A stretch of DNA of 64,000 bases, from positions 100,465-164,464 of the forward strand of contig CM065683.1 in assembly GCA_017654935.2 (NCBI GenBank), given 5' to 3'. Under the pieces are notes generated by a model, which saw only the letters and a list, made by a program, of their open reading frames with translations, ran no database searches and was not told where the DNA came from. Positions 11,622-22,475 of the stretch are shown here, piece by piece; within the stretch, counting starts at the first letter, position 1; each line of letters opens with the position of its first letter. Both the position numbers and the translations under genes were made by a program. Origin of the DNA: Phymorhynchus buccinoides (taxonomy: Eukaryota; Mollusca; Gastropoda; Neogastropoda; Raphitomidae).

Positions 11622-13700
11622 GAATTGAGGAAGGTCAATGAAGCAGACTTGTTGTGATAACTGAACTGAGGAAGCAGACTTGTTGTGATAACTGAATTGA
11701 GGAAGGTTGATGAAGTAGACTTGTTGTGATAACTGAATTGATGAAGTAGACTTGTTGTGATAACTGAATTGATGAAGCAGACTTGTTGTGATAACTGAAT
11801 TGAGGAAGGTTGGTGAAGTAGACTTGTTGTGATAACTGAATTGATGAAGTAGACTTGTTGTGATAACTGAATTGATGAAGGTTGATGAAGTAGACTTGTT
11901 GTGATAACTGAATTGATGAAGTAGACTTGTTGTGATAACTGAATTGAGGAAGGTTGATGAAGTAGACTTGTTGTGATAACTGAATTGATGAAGGTTGGTG
12001 AAGTAGACTTGTTGTGATAACTGAATTGAGGAAGGTCAATGAAGCAGACTTGTGTGATAACTGAATTGATGAAGTAGACTTGTTGTGATAACTGAATTGA
12101 GGAAGGTTGGTGAAGTAGACTTGTTGTGATAACTGAATTGATGAAGGTCAATGAAGCAGACTTGTGTGATAACTGAATTGAGGAAGGTTGTTGTGATGAC
12201 TGAATTGAGACTTTGTTGTGATAACTGAATTTTGGAAGCAGACTTGTTGTGATAACTGAACTGAGGAAGCAGACTTGTTGTGATAACTGAATTGAGGAAG
12301 GTTGATGAAGTAGACTTGTTGTGATAACTGAATTGATGAAGTAGACTTGTTGTGATAACTGAATTGAGGAAGGTTGGTGAAGTAGACTTGTTGTGATAAC
12401 TGAATTGAGGAAGCAGACTTGTTGTGATAACTGAATTGAGGAAGCAGACTTCTTGTGATAACTGAATTGAGGAAGGTCAATGAAGCAGACTTGTTGTGAT
12501 AACTGAACTGAGGAAGCAGACTTGTTGTGATAACTTGTTGTGATAACTGAATTGAGGAAGGTTGGTGAAGTAGACTTGTTGTGATAACTGAATTGAGGAA
12601 GCAGACTTGTTGTGATAACTGAATTGAGGAAGGTCAATGAAGCAGACTTGTTGTGATAACTGAATTGAGGAAGCAGACTTGTTGTGATAACTGAATTGAG
12701 GAAGGTCAATGAAGCAGACTTGTTGTGATAACTGAACTGATGAAGTAGACTTGTTGTGATAACTGAATTGATGAAGTAGACTTGTTGTGATAACTGAATT
12801 GAGGAAGCAGACTTGTTGTGATAACTGAACTGAGGAAGGTTGGTGAAGTAGACTTGTTGTGATAACTGAACTGAGGAAGCAGACTTGTTGTGATAACTGA
12901 ACTGAGGAAGCAGACTTGTTGTGATAACTTGATGAAGTAGACTTGTTGTGATAACTGAACTGAGGAAGCAGACTTGTTGTGATAACTGAATTGAGGAAGG
13001 TTGGTGAAGTAGACTTGTTGTGATAACTGAATTGAGGAAGCAGACTTCTTGTGATAACTGAATTGATGAAGTAGACTTGTTGTGATAACTGAATTGATGA
13101 AGCAGGTTGATGAAGCAGACTTGTTGTGATAACTGAATAGATGAAGGTCAATGAAGCAGACTTGTTGTGATAACTGAACTGAGGAAGCAGACTTGTTGTG
13201 ATAACTGAACTGAGGAAGCAGACTTGTTGTGATAACTGAATTCATGAAGGTCAATGAAGCAGACTTGTTGTGTTAACTGAATAGAGGAAGGTCAATGAAG
13301 CAGACTTGTGATAACTGAACTGAGGAAGCAGACTTGTTGTGATAACTGAACTGAGGAAGCAGACTTGTGATAACTGAATTTATGAAGGTCAATGAAGCAG
13401 ACTTGTTGTGATAACTGAATTGATGAAGGTCAATGAAGCAGACTTGTTGTGATAACTGAATTGAGGAAGCAGACTTCTTGTGATAACTGAACTGAGGAAG
13501 CAGACTTCTTGTGATAACTGAACTGATGAAGTAGACTTGTTGTGATAACTGAATTGAGGAAGCAGACTTCTTGTGATAACTGAATTGATGAAGCAGACTT
13601 GTTGTGATAACTGAATTGAGGAAGCAGACTTGCTGTGATAACTGAATTGAGGAAGGTTGATGAAGCAGACTTGTTGTGATACTTGATTTGAGGAAGGTTC
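11622..13700. repeat. Minisatellite continuing after the LINE, mixed 28-41 bp units
   Basis: Same family as 9,505-10,690, but a mosaic. Full units with AGGAAGGTTGATGAAG or AGGAAGGTCAATGAAG alternate with shortened ones (GAATTGATGAAGTAGACTTG, GAGGAAGCAGACTTGTTGTG). This pattern suggests unequal exchange among length variants. Minus-strand SVITTSLLHQ frames are repeat products. Confidence 0.92.
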
Positions 13701-13717
13701 TAGAAGCTGCCTGAGAC

Positions 13718-13956
13718 GCTGCCTTCAAAGCGACAGTTGTGGTGTTAAGATGGCCGCCAATGCTATCTGCTCCTTGTCATGGTTCAGGTAACTTCAGACT
13801 TCAAAGCGACAGTTGTGGTGTTAAGATGGCCGCCAATGCTATCTGCTCCTTGTCATGGTTCAGGTAACTTCAGACTTCAAAGCGACAGTTGTGGTGTTAG
13901 GATGGCCATCATTGCTATCCTCTTCCTGTCATGGTTCAGGTAACTTCAGACTTCAG
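13718..13956 (+). repeat. 76-bp tandem repeat x3 ending in a splice-like edge
   Basis: TTCAAAGCGACAGTTGTGGT recurs at 13,724, 13,800 and 13,876. Each unit ends TCATGGTTCAG followed by GTAACTTCAGACTTC, so it carries both an AG acceptor-like and a GTAACT donor-like word. The last copy runs directly into the first exon-like copy at 13,957. Confidence 0.85.
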
Positions 13957-14001
13957 GACATGGAGTTTCTGCCGCAGTTTATGAAAGGCTACTTTATGAT
14001 G
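13957..14001 (+). pseudogene. Decayed exon copy 1
   Basis: After CTTCAG this reads DMEFLPQFMKGYFM, a shortened relative of the exon at 14,188 (QEIEFLSQFKKGYDDM). It lacks the first half. It is part of an ancient tandem duplication of the exon, followed by a GATGATG tract. Confidence 0.6.
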
Positions 14002-14073
14002 GTTGTAATGATGGTGATGATGATGGTGATAATGATGGTGATGATGATGATGATTATCTTTAGTATATTTCAG

Positions 14074-14139
14074 GATTCATTGTCAAACACCAAACAAGAG
14101 ATAGATTTTCTGTCGCAGTTCAAAGGCTACTTTATTATG
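14074..14139 (+). pseudogene. Diverged exon copy 2
   Basis: After ATATTTCAG it reads DSLSNTKQEIDFLSQFKGYF then IM, open throughout and close to the exon at 14,188, but with one codon fewer and an end in phase 0 instead of phase 1. Splicing it into the next exon at 20,119 would break the frame. It could be a dead copy or, less likely, an alternative exon with a different partner. Confidence 0.6.
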
Positions 14140-14187
14140 GTGATGATGATGGTGATGATGATGATGATTATCTTTATATTGTTTCAG

Positions 14188-14263
14188 GATTCGCTCTCTG
14201 ATGCCAAACAGGAGATCGAGTTTTTGTCACAATTCAAGAAAGGCTATGATGACATGTACTATG
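14188..14263 (+). CDS. Coiled-coil gene, exon DSLSDAKQEIEF...DMYY
   Basis: A 76-nt exon after TTGTTTCAG, with donor G|GTGGGT. It codes DSLSDAKQEIEFLSQFKKGY then DDMYY plus one base. It starts in phase 0, fitting DITDLK from 5,631-5,712. Its last G joins the CC at 20,119 to make an alanine codon and continues into FMDKETEDED. It is the best preserved of three tandem copies and the only one with the right ending phase. Confidence 0.75.
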
Positions 14264-14314
14264 GTGGGTGTTTACATTTCTCTCTCTATCCGTGAATTCA
14301 GGAAACATTATGCG

Positions 14315-14447
14315 TTGATAGATACAGTTCAAGAAAGGCCATGATGACATGGATTATGGTGGGTATTAGCATCTCTCTGTTCGTGAATTCAGGAACCATT
14401 GTATGCGTTGATAGATACTGTTCAAGAAAGGCCATGATGACATGGAT
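14315..14447 (+). repeat. Two partial copies of the exon end and donor
   Basis: AGTTCAAGAAAGGCCATGAT then GACATGGATTATG recurs at about 14,327 and 14,422, separated by copies of the downstream intron (GAATTCAGGAA...GCGTTGATAGATAC). They copy the 3' half of the exon ending at 14,263. One copy keeps a GTGGGT donor-like edge. Frames contain stops. Confidence 0.75.
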
Positions 14448-14756
14448 TATGTTGTTGTTTGGATATTGTTCACTTTGTTGTTGTTTGGATATTGTTCACT
14501 TTGTTGTTTGGATATTGTTCACTTTGTTGTTTGGATATTGTTCACTTTGTTGTTGTTGTTTGGATATTGTTCACTTTGTTGTTTGGATATTGTTCACTTT
14601 GTTGTTTGAATATTGTTCACTTTGTTGTTTGAATATTGTTCACTTTGTTGTTTGAATATTGTTCACTTTGTTTGAATATTGTTCACTTTGTTGTTTGAAT
14701 ATTGTTCACTTTGTTGTTTGGATATTGTTCACTTTGTAGTTTGAATATTGTTCATC
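14448..14756. repeat. Minisatellite, about 24 bp unit
   Basis: About 13 copies of GGATATTGTTCACTTTGTTG plus TTT, drifting to a GAATATTG variant on the right. Confidence 0.92.
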
Positions 14757-14890
14757 TTTTTAAATAATAATAATAATAATGAATAGTATTTATATGGCGC
14801 AATATCCTGATAAATACAGCTCAAAGCGCCTTACAACAACACATTACAATCAATAGATAAACATTGCGATATATACTGTTCACTTTTTGA
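14757..14890 (-). mobile_element. LINE/SINE 3' tail fragment
   Basis: Reads (on the minus strand) AAGGCGCTTTGAGCTGTATT ... GCGCCATATAAATACTATTC ... (ATT)n, the same tail type that ends the LINE at 11,621. It is a retroposed 3' end, inserted in reverse. Confidence 0.6.
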
Positions 14891-14933
14891 TTGCTTCACT
14901 GCTGATGCCAATGCGTTAGTAGGATGTAACCAA

Positions 14934-15502
14934 CTACAGACAAACCTCTATTTTAAGACTTCCAAAATGTCCGGAAAAATCGGTCGTAAATTGGAGGGGT
15001 CGTATGACGGAGGTTTTCACTGGCAGCCGTAGAAAGAAACAGTTCACCACAGTTCATACTCTCTTCTTCATGCACACATACAATGACATATTAAAACTGG
15101 ATTTGGGTCTTTCCAACTCCATAGGATTGTGCAATCGATGTATTACAGTTTCACTTCGCCGACTTCTGTTAATCACCTCAACTCTCGTCCAAAGTCTGGT
15201 TTTCTTTTTCAAAGTCAGTGGTTTTCGTGCTTTTCCTACGCTTTCCGCCATCTTTTCTACAACAAGGGAAGCGACTCCGCTTTCAGGCCCTTGACCGTGG
15301 TTGTTTCCCTTTGCTCGAAGTCTATGCAGACGACAACAACGGTCGTAAAAAAAAACAAAATGGCGGTCGTAAGTCGCGTTTTAGAGGAAGTCGTTTAAGA
15401 GAGGTCGTTTACATAGTAAAATGCATCCGTGCCAACAAATCCAGTCTCAAATGAGAGGTGGTCGCTTAACAGAGGGTCATAAAATAGGGGTTTGTCTGTA
15501 GT
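14934..15502. mobile_element. MITE with TACAGACAAACC inverted ends
   Basis: The left end TACAGACAAACCTCTATTTT is answered on the right by the reverse complement of TACAGACAAACCCCTATTTT, about 570 bp apart, with TA at both edges as in Tc1/mariner-type target duplications. The inside has GGTCGTAA/GTCGTTTA words and no long frame that looks like a protein. Likely a non-autonomous element. Confidence 0.75.
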
Positions 15503-15704
15503 ACAAAATGTCTGTTTGCTTCTGTGCTTCACGTGCGCTCACGCTTTTAGTGCCTGTCGGATTGCACGTGCACAAAATGACGAGTTGAATTTTTGTGTTT
15601 TTTTTTGTCCTGCTTTGCGACTGGTTGAAGCAAATTCATGCACACCTTGGTGAATTACAGCTCACACAAAGGCAAACAAACCATGCACACACTGGGTCAT
15701 TCTG
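15503..15704. other. Unassigned flank
   Basis: Between the MITE and the transposase frame. I could not find the 5' inverted end of the Tc1-like element here. Confidence 0.4.
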
Positions 15705-16960
15705 ATGAAAACTTGTGCGTCAATTCCAACTGAAAAGATGCTGCGTCTCAGTCAGCCAGAACGTGAGAATGCACTGGGGCGTTTGCAAGCTGGGCAAAGT
15801 CAACCTGAAGTCGCCCGATGCTTCAACATGAGCCAGAGCACCCTTAGCAGGCTTCTGAGTCGTCATCGAAACACTGGCTCCACGGCAGACTGCCCACGCT
15901 CTGGAAGACCTTTATGGACTACTCCAGTGCAAGATCGCTTCATCCAGGTCAGCCACCTTCGGAATCGCTTTCAGTCAGCCTCAGCAACCGCCCAGCAATT
16001 ACCCGGAGGTCGCAGAATCACTGGCCAGACCGTTCGGAATCGCCTGCATGCTGCAGGGCTCGCAGCTCGCAGACCTGTCAGAGGACCTGTCCTCACACAG
16101 CGCCATCGTGGGAACAGGCGGCAGTGGGCCACCCACCATCGTCCTTGGACCCTCAGGAACAACTGGAACAGGGTCCGGTTTTCAGATGAGTCCCATTTCC
16201 TGCTCCAGCGCCATGACAGAAGGAGGAGGGTGTACCGTAGACGTGGGGAGCGTTTTGCCCAGGGCTGTGTGGATGAGGCACCTGCCCATGGTGGTGGAGG
16301 CGTCATGGTGTGGGGGGCCATCCACTATGCTGGCAGGAGTCCTCCGGTGCGAGTCCAAGGAGCGCTGAACGCCCAGCGGTATGTGGCTGAAATTCTCCAG
16401 CCTCACATCCTGCCTCTTTAATTAAAAAAAAATATGGCCGAGTCTCGCTTGATCTTCCAACAGGACAGTCGCCAGGCCTCACACTGCGTGACTGACAATG
16501 CAAACCCTCGCCAACAACAACATTAACGTTCTTCCTTGGCCCTCAATGTCGCCAGATCTCAACCCCATTGAGCACATCATTTTTATGGGATGAGCTGGAC
16601 AGATGAGTCCGGGCACGAGTGCACGCCCCTGCCAACTTCAACGAGCTGTTAACTGCCCTCCAGGAGGAGTGGGACACCATGCCAGCAGACGTGATCCGCA
16701 ATGTGATCTGCTCCATGCCAGCCAGGTGCCGCGCCGTTGTTGCTCAGGTGGTGGACATACCCCTTACTGAGTCCTCGCTGCCTGGAACGGGGTGTATCGG
16801 CAATGTGAACTGTTCACACACTGGAAATGAATCTGGAATCGTTTACCTTTGTTCCAAAACAAATTCTGTTGTGAAATGTTTGCAACCGATTTTTTGCGAA
16901 TTTAATGACATTTGGAATAACATTTCTTTCAAAAAAGTATGCGTTTCTTTTTTTGAACAG
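15705..16960 (+). pseudogene. Tc1-like transposase, broken
   Basis: The first frame (15,705-16,421) has a helix-turn-helix start (MLRLSQPERENALGRLQAGQ, then NMSQSTLSRLLSRH), a GRPLWTT linker, a second DNA-binding part (RRITGQTVRNRLHAAGL), then FSDESHF with the first catalytic Asp and GGGGVMVWGAI. It stops after LQPHILPL at a short A-rich insert. Later pieces, in shifted frames, keep IFQQDS (second Asp), MSPDLNPIEHI (third acidic region) and TALQEEWDTMPADVIRNVI. The 3' end at 16,942-16,960 reads outward as CTGTTCAAAAAAAGAAACGC, a Tc1-type terminal repeat, next to TA. The matching 5' end was not found. Dead copy. Confidence 0.88.
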
Positions 16961-17270
16961 TATATATACATGGCATGCAATCGACAATAAAGAATACATC
17001 AGAAATCAACAATACACAGGGAAACAAAAGCTCATTGGACACACACATAAGCTTTCTCTCCCCCACCTCCCCCCCTCCCCTCTACCTCTCCGCCACCCCA
17101 CCCTCTATACTCGTCAAAATATACATAGACAATATAATTATTTGAATCTATAATCAGAGAGAGAGAGAAAGAGGGAGCCAGAGAGATCGAAAGAGAGAGA
17201 GGGAGAGAGAGAGACAGACAGACATGGAAGGACAGACAGACAGAGACACAAGATCTATTAATTGGGGAAA
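16961..17270. other. Intergenic flank with GA-rich stretch
   Basis: A C-rich stretch near 17,055-17,105 and a GAGAGA/GACAGACA stretch at 17,155-17,245. No gene seen. Confidence 0.6.
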
Positions 17271-17284
17271 CGCACGCACACACA

Positions 17285-17374
<90 letters not shown>

Positions 17375-17406
17375 CGTGTGCGCGCGTGCACACACACACA
17401 CACACA
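17271..17406. repeat. (CA)n microsatellite
   Basis: Over 90 nearly unbroken bases of CA, in the 3' UTR side of the minus-strand LINE that begins at 18,600. Confidence 0.95.
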
Positions 17407-17536
17407 GTTAGAAAACTGACGGAATGAGTGTGCACACTCATACAAATGCGTGCGCGCAACAACGAAGTGGCACGAACAAGCACACATATATCATGTCCAG
17501 TCGACCCTCATGCAAGCATGGAGTTAACGGGGCAAA

Positions 17537-18600
17537 TTACTCATCAAAGGGGGCACTGTAAGATTTTTCGAAGAGATAGGTTTTGACGTTCTTTTTAAAA
17601 GTGAGGAGAGATGGACTGTTGCAGAGACTGACAGGCAAACTGTTCCAGATTTTAGCGCACTGAAAACGAAAAGATCTATGTCCAGCTGACTTTAGACTGT
17701 AGTTAGGAAGTTTGAGAAGGTTTTGACTACTAGAACAAAGAGATCGTGAGGGTGCATATGGAGAGAGCTTTTCTGACAAATAGAGGGGAAGATAATCATT
17801 GTGGAATTTGAATGCTAAGGTAGCCATCTTATATTCTATACGTGCTGAAACGGGAAGCCAGTGTAACTGTCTGAGGAGGGGTGTAATGTGATCACGCTTT
17901 CTCTTCCGGAGAACAAGCCTAGCAGCATTGCTTTGAACTTTTTGCAACCGGGAAATAGATGAGGAAGGAAGGCCAGAGAGAACACTGTTACAATAGTCTA
18001 GTCTAGAAAGAACCAGAGAGCGAACGAGGTGTGCTGTACTTGCTTGTGAAAGATAAAGCCTAATTGCAGCAATCCTGCTCAAATGAAAGTTGGAAGTACG
18101 ACAGAGAGAAGATATTAGAACATCCATTGAAAGAGTTTCATCAAGGTGAACTCCAAGATATTTGACAGATGGCTTGAATGTGACGGAGCTAGTGCCTAGG
18201 ACCAGAGGTTCCTTAATTACCTGTTTTGATCGGAGAGAGTCAGCAGAAGCAAAGAGTTCTGTTTTGTCTTCATTGAGGTTTAACTTGTTTGCACTCATCC
18301 AGTCTTTAATGTCAGAAATACATGACGTTACTTTCTGGGAGATGAGAGGGAAGTCTGGGGGAGGAGAACCTGTCTGGATTTCTGTGTCATCAGCAAATTT
18401 CTCAAATTCTAAGTCGTGATTTTCAATGACAGAGGACAGTGGTTGAGTGTAAAGGGTGAACAGAATGGGTCTAGGACAGATCCCTGGGGAACACTGCATG
18501 AAAGGTTAGCAAGCTTTGAGGTGTTGCCACCCGCAGAGACAGTGACTTTACGGTTTGACAGATAGGATCTGAACCACTCTAAATGAGCACATAAATAGCC
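17537..18600 (-). pseudogene. 5'-truncated L2-like LINE, RT with FADD box
   Basis: The minus-strand frame has FADDTEIQ (the RT catalytic box, F in place of Y), DWMSANKLNLNEDKTEL, VKYLGVHLDETLSM, then the L2-type tail LSRLDYCNSVLSGLP, LQKVQSNAARLVLRKRK, HITPLLRQLHWLPVSARIEY and FKKNVKTYLFEKSY. Upstream LEWFRSYLSNRKVTVS and SCSVPQGSVL lie in another frame, so there is a frameshift near 18,475. The 5' edge at 18,600 meets a GATGATG tract. It is more complete than the copy at 10.7 kb but still lacks the endonuclease. A GT-rich 3' UTR follows the stop, down to about 17,270. Confidence 0.9.
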
Positions 18601-18750
18601 TGATGATGATGATAGCGATGATGATGATGATGATGACAATGATAATACTGATGATGATGACAATAATAATAATGATGATGATGATGAAGACAATGATGAT
18701 GGTGATGATGATGATGATGAAGACAATTATGATGATGATGGTGATGATGT
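18601..18750. repeat. (GAT)n microsatellite
   Basis: GATGATG with GACAAT interruptions, leading into the exon-copy array. Confidence 0.93.
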
Positions 18751-19612
18751 GTTTCAGCCTTCATGGACAAGGAGACAGAGGATGAAGACAATGATGATGA
18801 TGGTGATGATGATGAATACAATGGTGATGATGTGTTTCAGCCTTCATGGACAAGGAGACAGAGGATGAAGACAATGATGATGATGATGATGATGATAATG
18901 ACAATGATGATGTGTTTCAGCCTTCATGGACAAGGAGACAGAGGATGAAGACAATGATGATGATGATGATGATTCAATGCCTTCATGGACAAGGAGACAG
19001 AGGATGAAGACAATGATGATGATGATGATGATGATGAAGACAATGGTGATGATGTGTTTCAGCCTTCATGGACAAGGAGACAGAGGATGAAGACAATGAT
19101 GATGATGATGAAGACAATGGTGAGATGATGTGTTTCAGCCTTCATGGACAAGGAGACAGAGGATGAAGACAATGATGATGATGATGATGATGATGATGTG
19201 GTTTTCAGCCTTCATGGACAAGGAGACAGAGGATGAAGACAATGATGATGATGATGATGATGGTGATGATGTGTTTCAGCCTTCATGGACAAGGAGACAG
19301 AGGATGAAGACAATGATGATGATGATGATGATGATGATGATGTGTTTCAGCCTTCATGGACAAGGAGACAGAGGATGAAGACAATGGTGATGATGATGAA
19401 GACAATGGTGATGATGTGTTTCAGCCTTCATGGACAAGGAGACAGAGGATGAAGACAATGATGATGATGATGATGATAATGAAGACAATGGTGATGATGT
19501 GTTTCAGCCTTCATGGACAAGGAGACAGAGGATGAAGACAATGATGATGATGATGATGATGATAATGATGATGAATGTGTTTCAGCCTTTCATGGACAAG
19601 GAGACAGAGACA

Positions 19613-19648
<36 letters not shown>

Positions 19649-20118
19649 GTGATGATGTGTTTCAGCCTTCATGGACAAGGAGACAGAGGATGAAGACAAT
19701 GATGGTGATGATGTGTTTCAGCCTTCATGGACAAGGAGACAGAGGATGAAGACAATGATGATGATGATGATAATGACAATGATGATGATGATGAAGACAA
19801 TGATGATGATGTGTTTCAGCCTTCATGGACAAGGAGACAGAGGATGAAGACACTGACAATGACAATGGTGATGATGATGAAGACAATGATGATGATGTGT
19901 TTCAGCCTTCATGGACAAGGAGACAGAGGATGAAGACAATGATGATGATGATGATGATGGTGATGATGTGTTTCAGCCTTCATGGACAAGGAGACAGAGG
20001 ATGAAGACAATGATGATGATGATGATGATGGTGATGATGTGTTTCAGCCTTCATGGACAAGGAGACAGAGGATGAAGACAATGATGATGATGATGATGAT
20101 GGTGATGATGTGTTTCAG
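18738..20118 (+). repeat. Array of about 19 copies of a 3' splice site plus exon start
   Basis: The unit is (GATGAT)n, GTGTTTCAG, then CCTTCATGGACAAGGAGACA and GAGGATGAAGACAATG. Copies start near 18,757 and repeat every 57-95 bp. The length change is mostly in the GATGAT part. Some copies end AATG|GTGATG and could mimic small cassette exons. Only the last runs on into a distinct coding sequence (20,119). Coding-like frames here are translations of these copies. Confidence 0.92.
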
Positions 20119-20189
20119 CCTTCATGGACAAGGAGACAGAGGATGAAGACACCAAGAAAAAACAGAAATCAGCCGTGGCCACCAAACAT
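20119..20189 (+). CDS. Coiled-coil gene, exon FMDKETEDED...ATKH
   Basis: A 71-nt exon after GTGTTTCAG: two bases (completing alanine with the previous exon) then FMDKETEDEDTKKKQKSAVA and TKH, acidic then basic. The donor CAT|GTCAGT is chosen because it leaves phase 0, which the next exon (GCC TAC ACA) needs. A donor four bases later (A|GTGTGT) would break the frame. The intron starts with a 235-bp (TG)n run. Confidence 0.72.
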
Positions 20190-20191
20190 GT

Positions 20192-20681
<490 letters not shown>

Positions 20682-21028
20682 TGTGCCACACGGTATCCGG
20701 ACACTTAGCCAACAGACACTTAGCCAACGGACACTTAGCCAACGGACACTTAGCCAACGGACATTTAGCCAACGGACACTTAGCCAACGGACACTTAGCC
20801 AACGGACATTGAGCCAACGAACACTTAGCCAATGGACACTTAGCCAACGGACATTTAGCCAATGGACACTTAGCCAACGGACACTTAATCAACGGACACG
20901 TAGCCAACGGACACTTAACCAACGGACATTTAGCCAACATTTGCAGGGGGGACATTTAGCCAACATTAAAAAAAGATGAAGTTAATGTAATGATCACAAT
21001 GTAATGTCTCATATTCTAAAACTGGGTA

Positions 21029-21240
21029 TGTGTGTGTGTGCGCGCTTGTTCGCGATTATAAATGTGCATGCATGTGTGTATGTGTGTGTGTGTGTGTGCT
21101 GTGGTGTGTGTGTGTATGTAACATGGTCCAATGTGTTCTAAGTTTATATGTGGGTGCGCGCGTACGTGACTGTGTGTGTGTGTGTGTGTGTGTGTGTGCA
21201 TGCGTGCGTGCGTGTGTGTGTGTGTGTGTGTTTTTGCGTG
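21029..21240. repeat. TG-rich microsatellite
   Basis: Alternating TG with GCGC words in two blocks, inside the preceding element. Confidence 0.85.
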
Positions 21241-21422
21241 TTTTGCATGAATGTTGCGTTATTAGACCTGTGATGTGTTGGGTTTTATGTTTTATGTTTT
21301 ACAATAAATAAAACTTTTATAATATCTTTCATATGCTGGAAGCCTGTGAACCGCGAGAATGATGAATGATAATAAACAGCTGTGGACTATGTGTAATATT
21401 CATGTTTGTAAGTTTTACAAAA

Positions 21423-22017
21423 CAGTGGAACCTCCCTTATAAGACCCCCCATTATAAGACTCCCTCCCACATAAGACCTACTTCTCCGAGATATTGCCCT
21501 TCTTTGTAAGTATTAAAATTACCTCCCTTATACAACTACCTCCCTTTTAAGACCCACTTCTCCGAGACATCGCCCTTCTTTGTAAGTATTAAAATTACCT
21601 CCCTTTATACAACTCCCTCCCATTTAAGACCTACTTCTCCGAGACATTGCCCTTCTTTGTAAGTATTAAAATTACCTCCCTTATACAACTCCCTCCCTTT
21701 TAAGACCTCATTTTGGATGTGAGTGAAAATCCGTTTAACGTCCTCCGGTCTGAAACAGACACATATGGGATATTAGTAGATATAAAGAAAAAGGTGGGAA
21801 CGATCCTGGAGGCAATACCCGGAGGCAGTGCAACTCCAGGAAAGTCCCAAATTTTTAATGATACAGATGTATTGAGCATTTTTTATTTTTTTATTAATAT
21901 TTGGGGGGTTTATTTTTGAAGGTCTTATAAGGGAGGTTCCACTGTATGAGACATTACATTGTGATCATTACTTTAACTTCATATATTATATAAGGTCTTA
22001 TAAGGGAGGTTCCACTG
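21423..22017. mobile_element. CAGTGGAACCTCCC-type MITE with duplicated right end
   Basis: The left end CAGTGGAACCTCCCTTATAA is answered by its reverse complement ending at 21,944 and again at 22,017, because the right end and its flank (TGAGACATTACATTGTGATC) are tandemly duplicated. The inside starts with about four copies of a 74-bp unit (CTTCTCCGAGACATTGCCCT...AAAATTACCTCCCTTATAC). The TIR type is common in invertebrate Tc1/mariner-related MITEs (from memory). Confidence 0.75.
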
Positions 22018-22355
22018 TATGAGACATTACATTGTGATCATTACTTTAACTTCATTTTTGTTTTCAATGTTGCCTAAATGTCCGTTGGCTAAGTGTCCGT
22101 TGGCTAAATGTCCGTTGGCGAAATGTCCGTTGGTGAAATGGCCGTTGGCTAAGTGTCCGTTGGGGAAATGTCCGTTGGCGAAATGGCCGTTGGCTAAATG
22201 GCCGTTGGCGAAATGTCCATTGGCTAAATGTCCGTTGGCTAAATGTCCGTTGGCAAAATGTCCGTTGGCTAAGTGTCCGTTGGCTAAATGGCCGTTGGCT
22301 AAATGGCCGTTGGCTAAATGGCCGTTGGCTAAATGTCCCGGATTCGTGCCACACA

Positions 22356-22475
22356 GGCCTAAACACTAAAATATATCGGGTTAGTGATCATTTACTTTAA
22401 CTTAATAATATACATTATATAAGCGTGCCATTATAAGAGGAGCACGTTCCAACTCGTATAGATGTTTTATTTATT
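22356..22475. other. AT-rich spacer
   Basis: Short unassigned stretch before the 60-bp array. CATTATAAGAGGAGCACG may be a relic of a MITE of the TTATAAG type. Confidence 0.35.

Larger units (their letters stand above)
20682..22355. mobile_element. Element bounded by two opposed arrays of a 15-bp word
   Basis: The left end GTGCCACACGGTATCCGGAC leads to about 17 copies of ACACTTAGCCAACGG (20,697-20,965), then AAGATGAAGTTAATGTAATG and ATCACAATGTAATGTCTCAT. The right end is the reverse complement of the same order: ATGAGACATTACATTGTGAT (from 22,019), CATTACTTTAACTTCAT, about 18 copies of TGTCCGTTGGCTAAG-type words, and CCGGATTCGTGCCACAC. It is a DNA-transposon-like unit whose inverted ends contain minisatellites. 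The inside includes a second MITE and TG repeats. No transposase seen. Confidence 0.7.

Noticed and set aside
9505..13700. ELRKVDEADLL reading of the 38-41 bp repeat as another duplicated coiled-coil exon
   Set aside because: No acceptor or donor at consistent places, a stop (TGA) in the longer units, and no phase need for an exon between 5,712 and 14,188.
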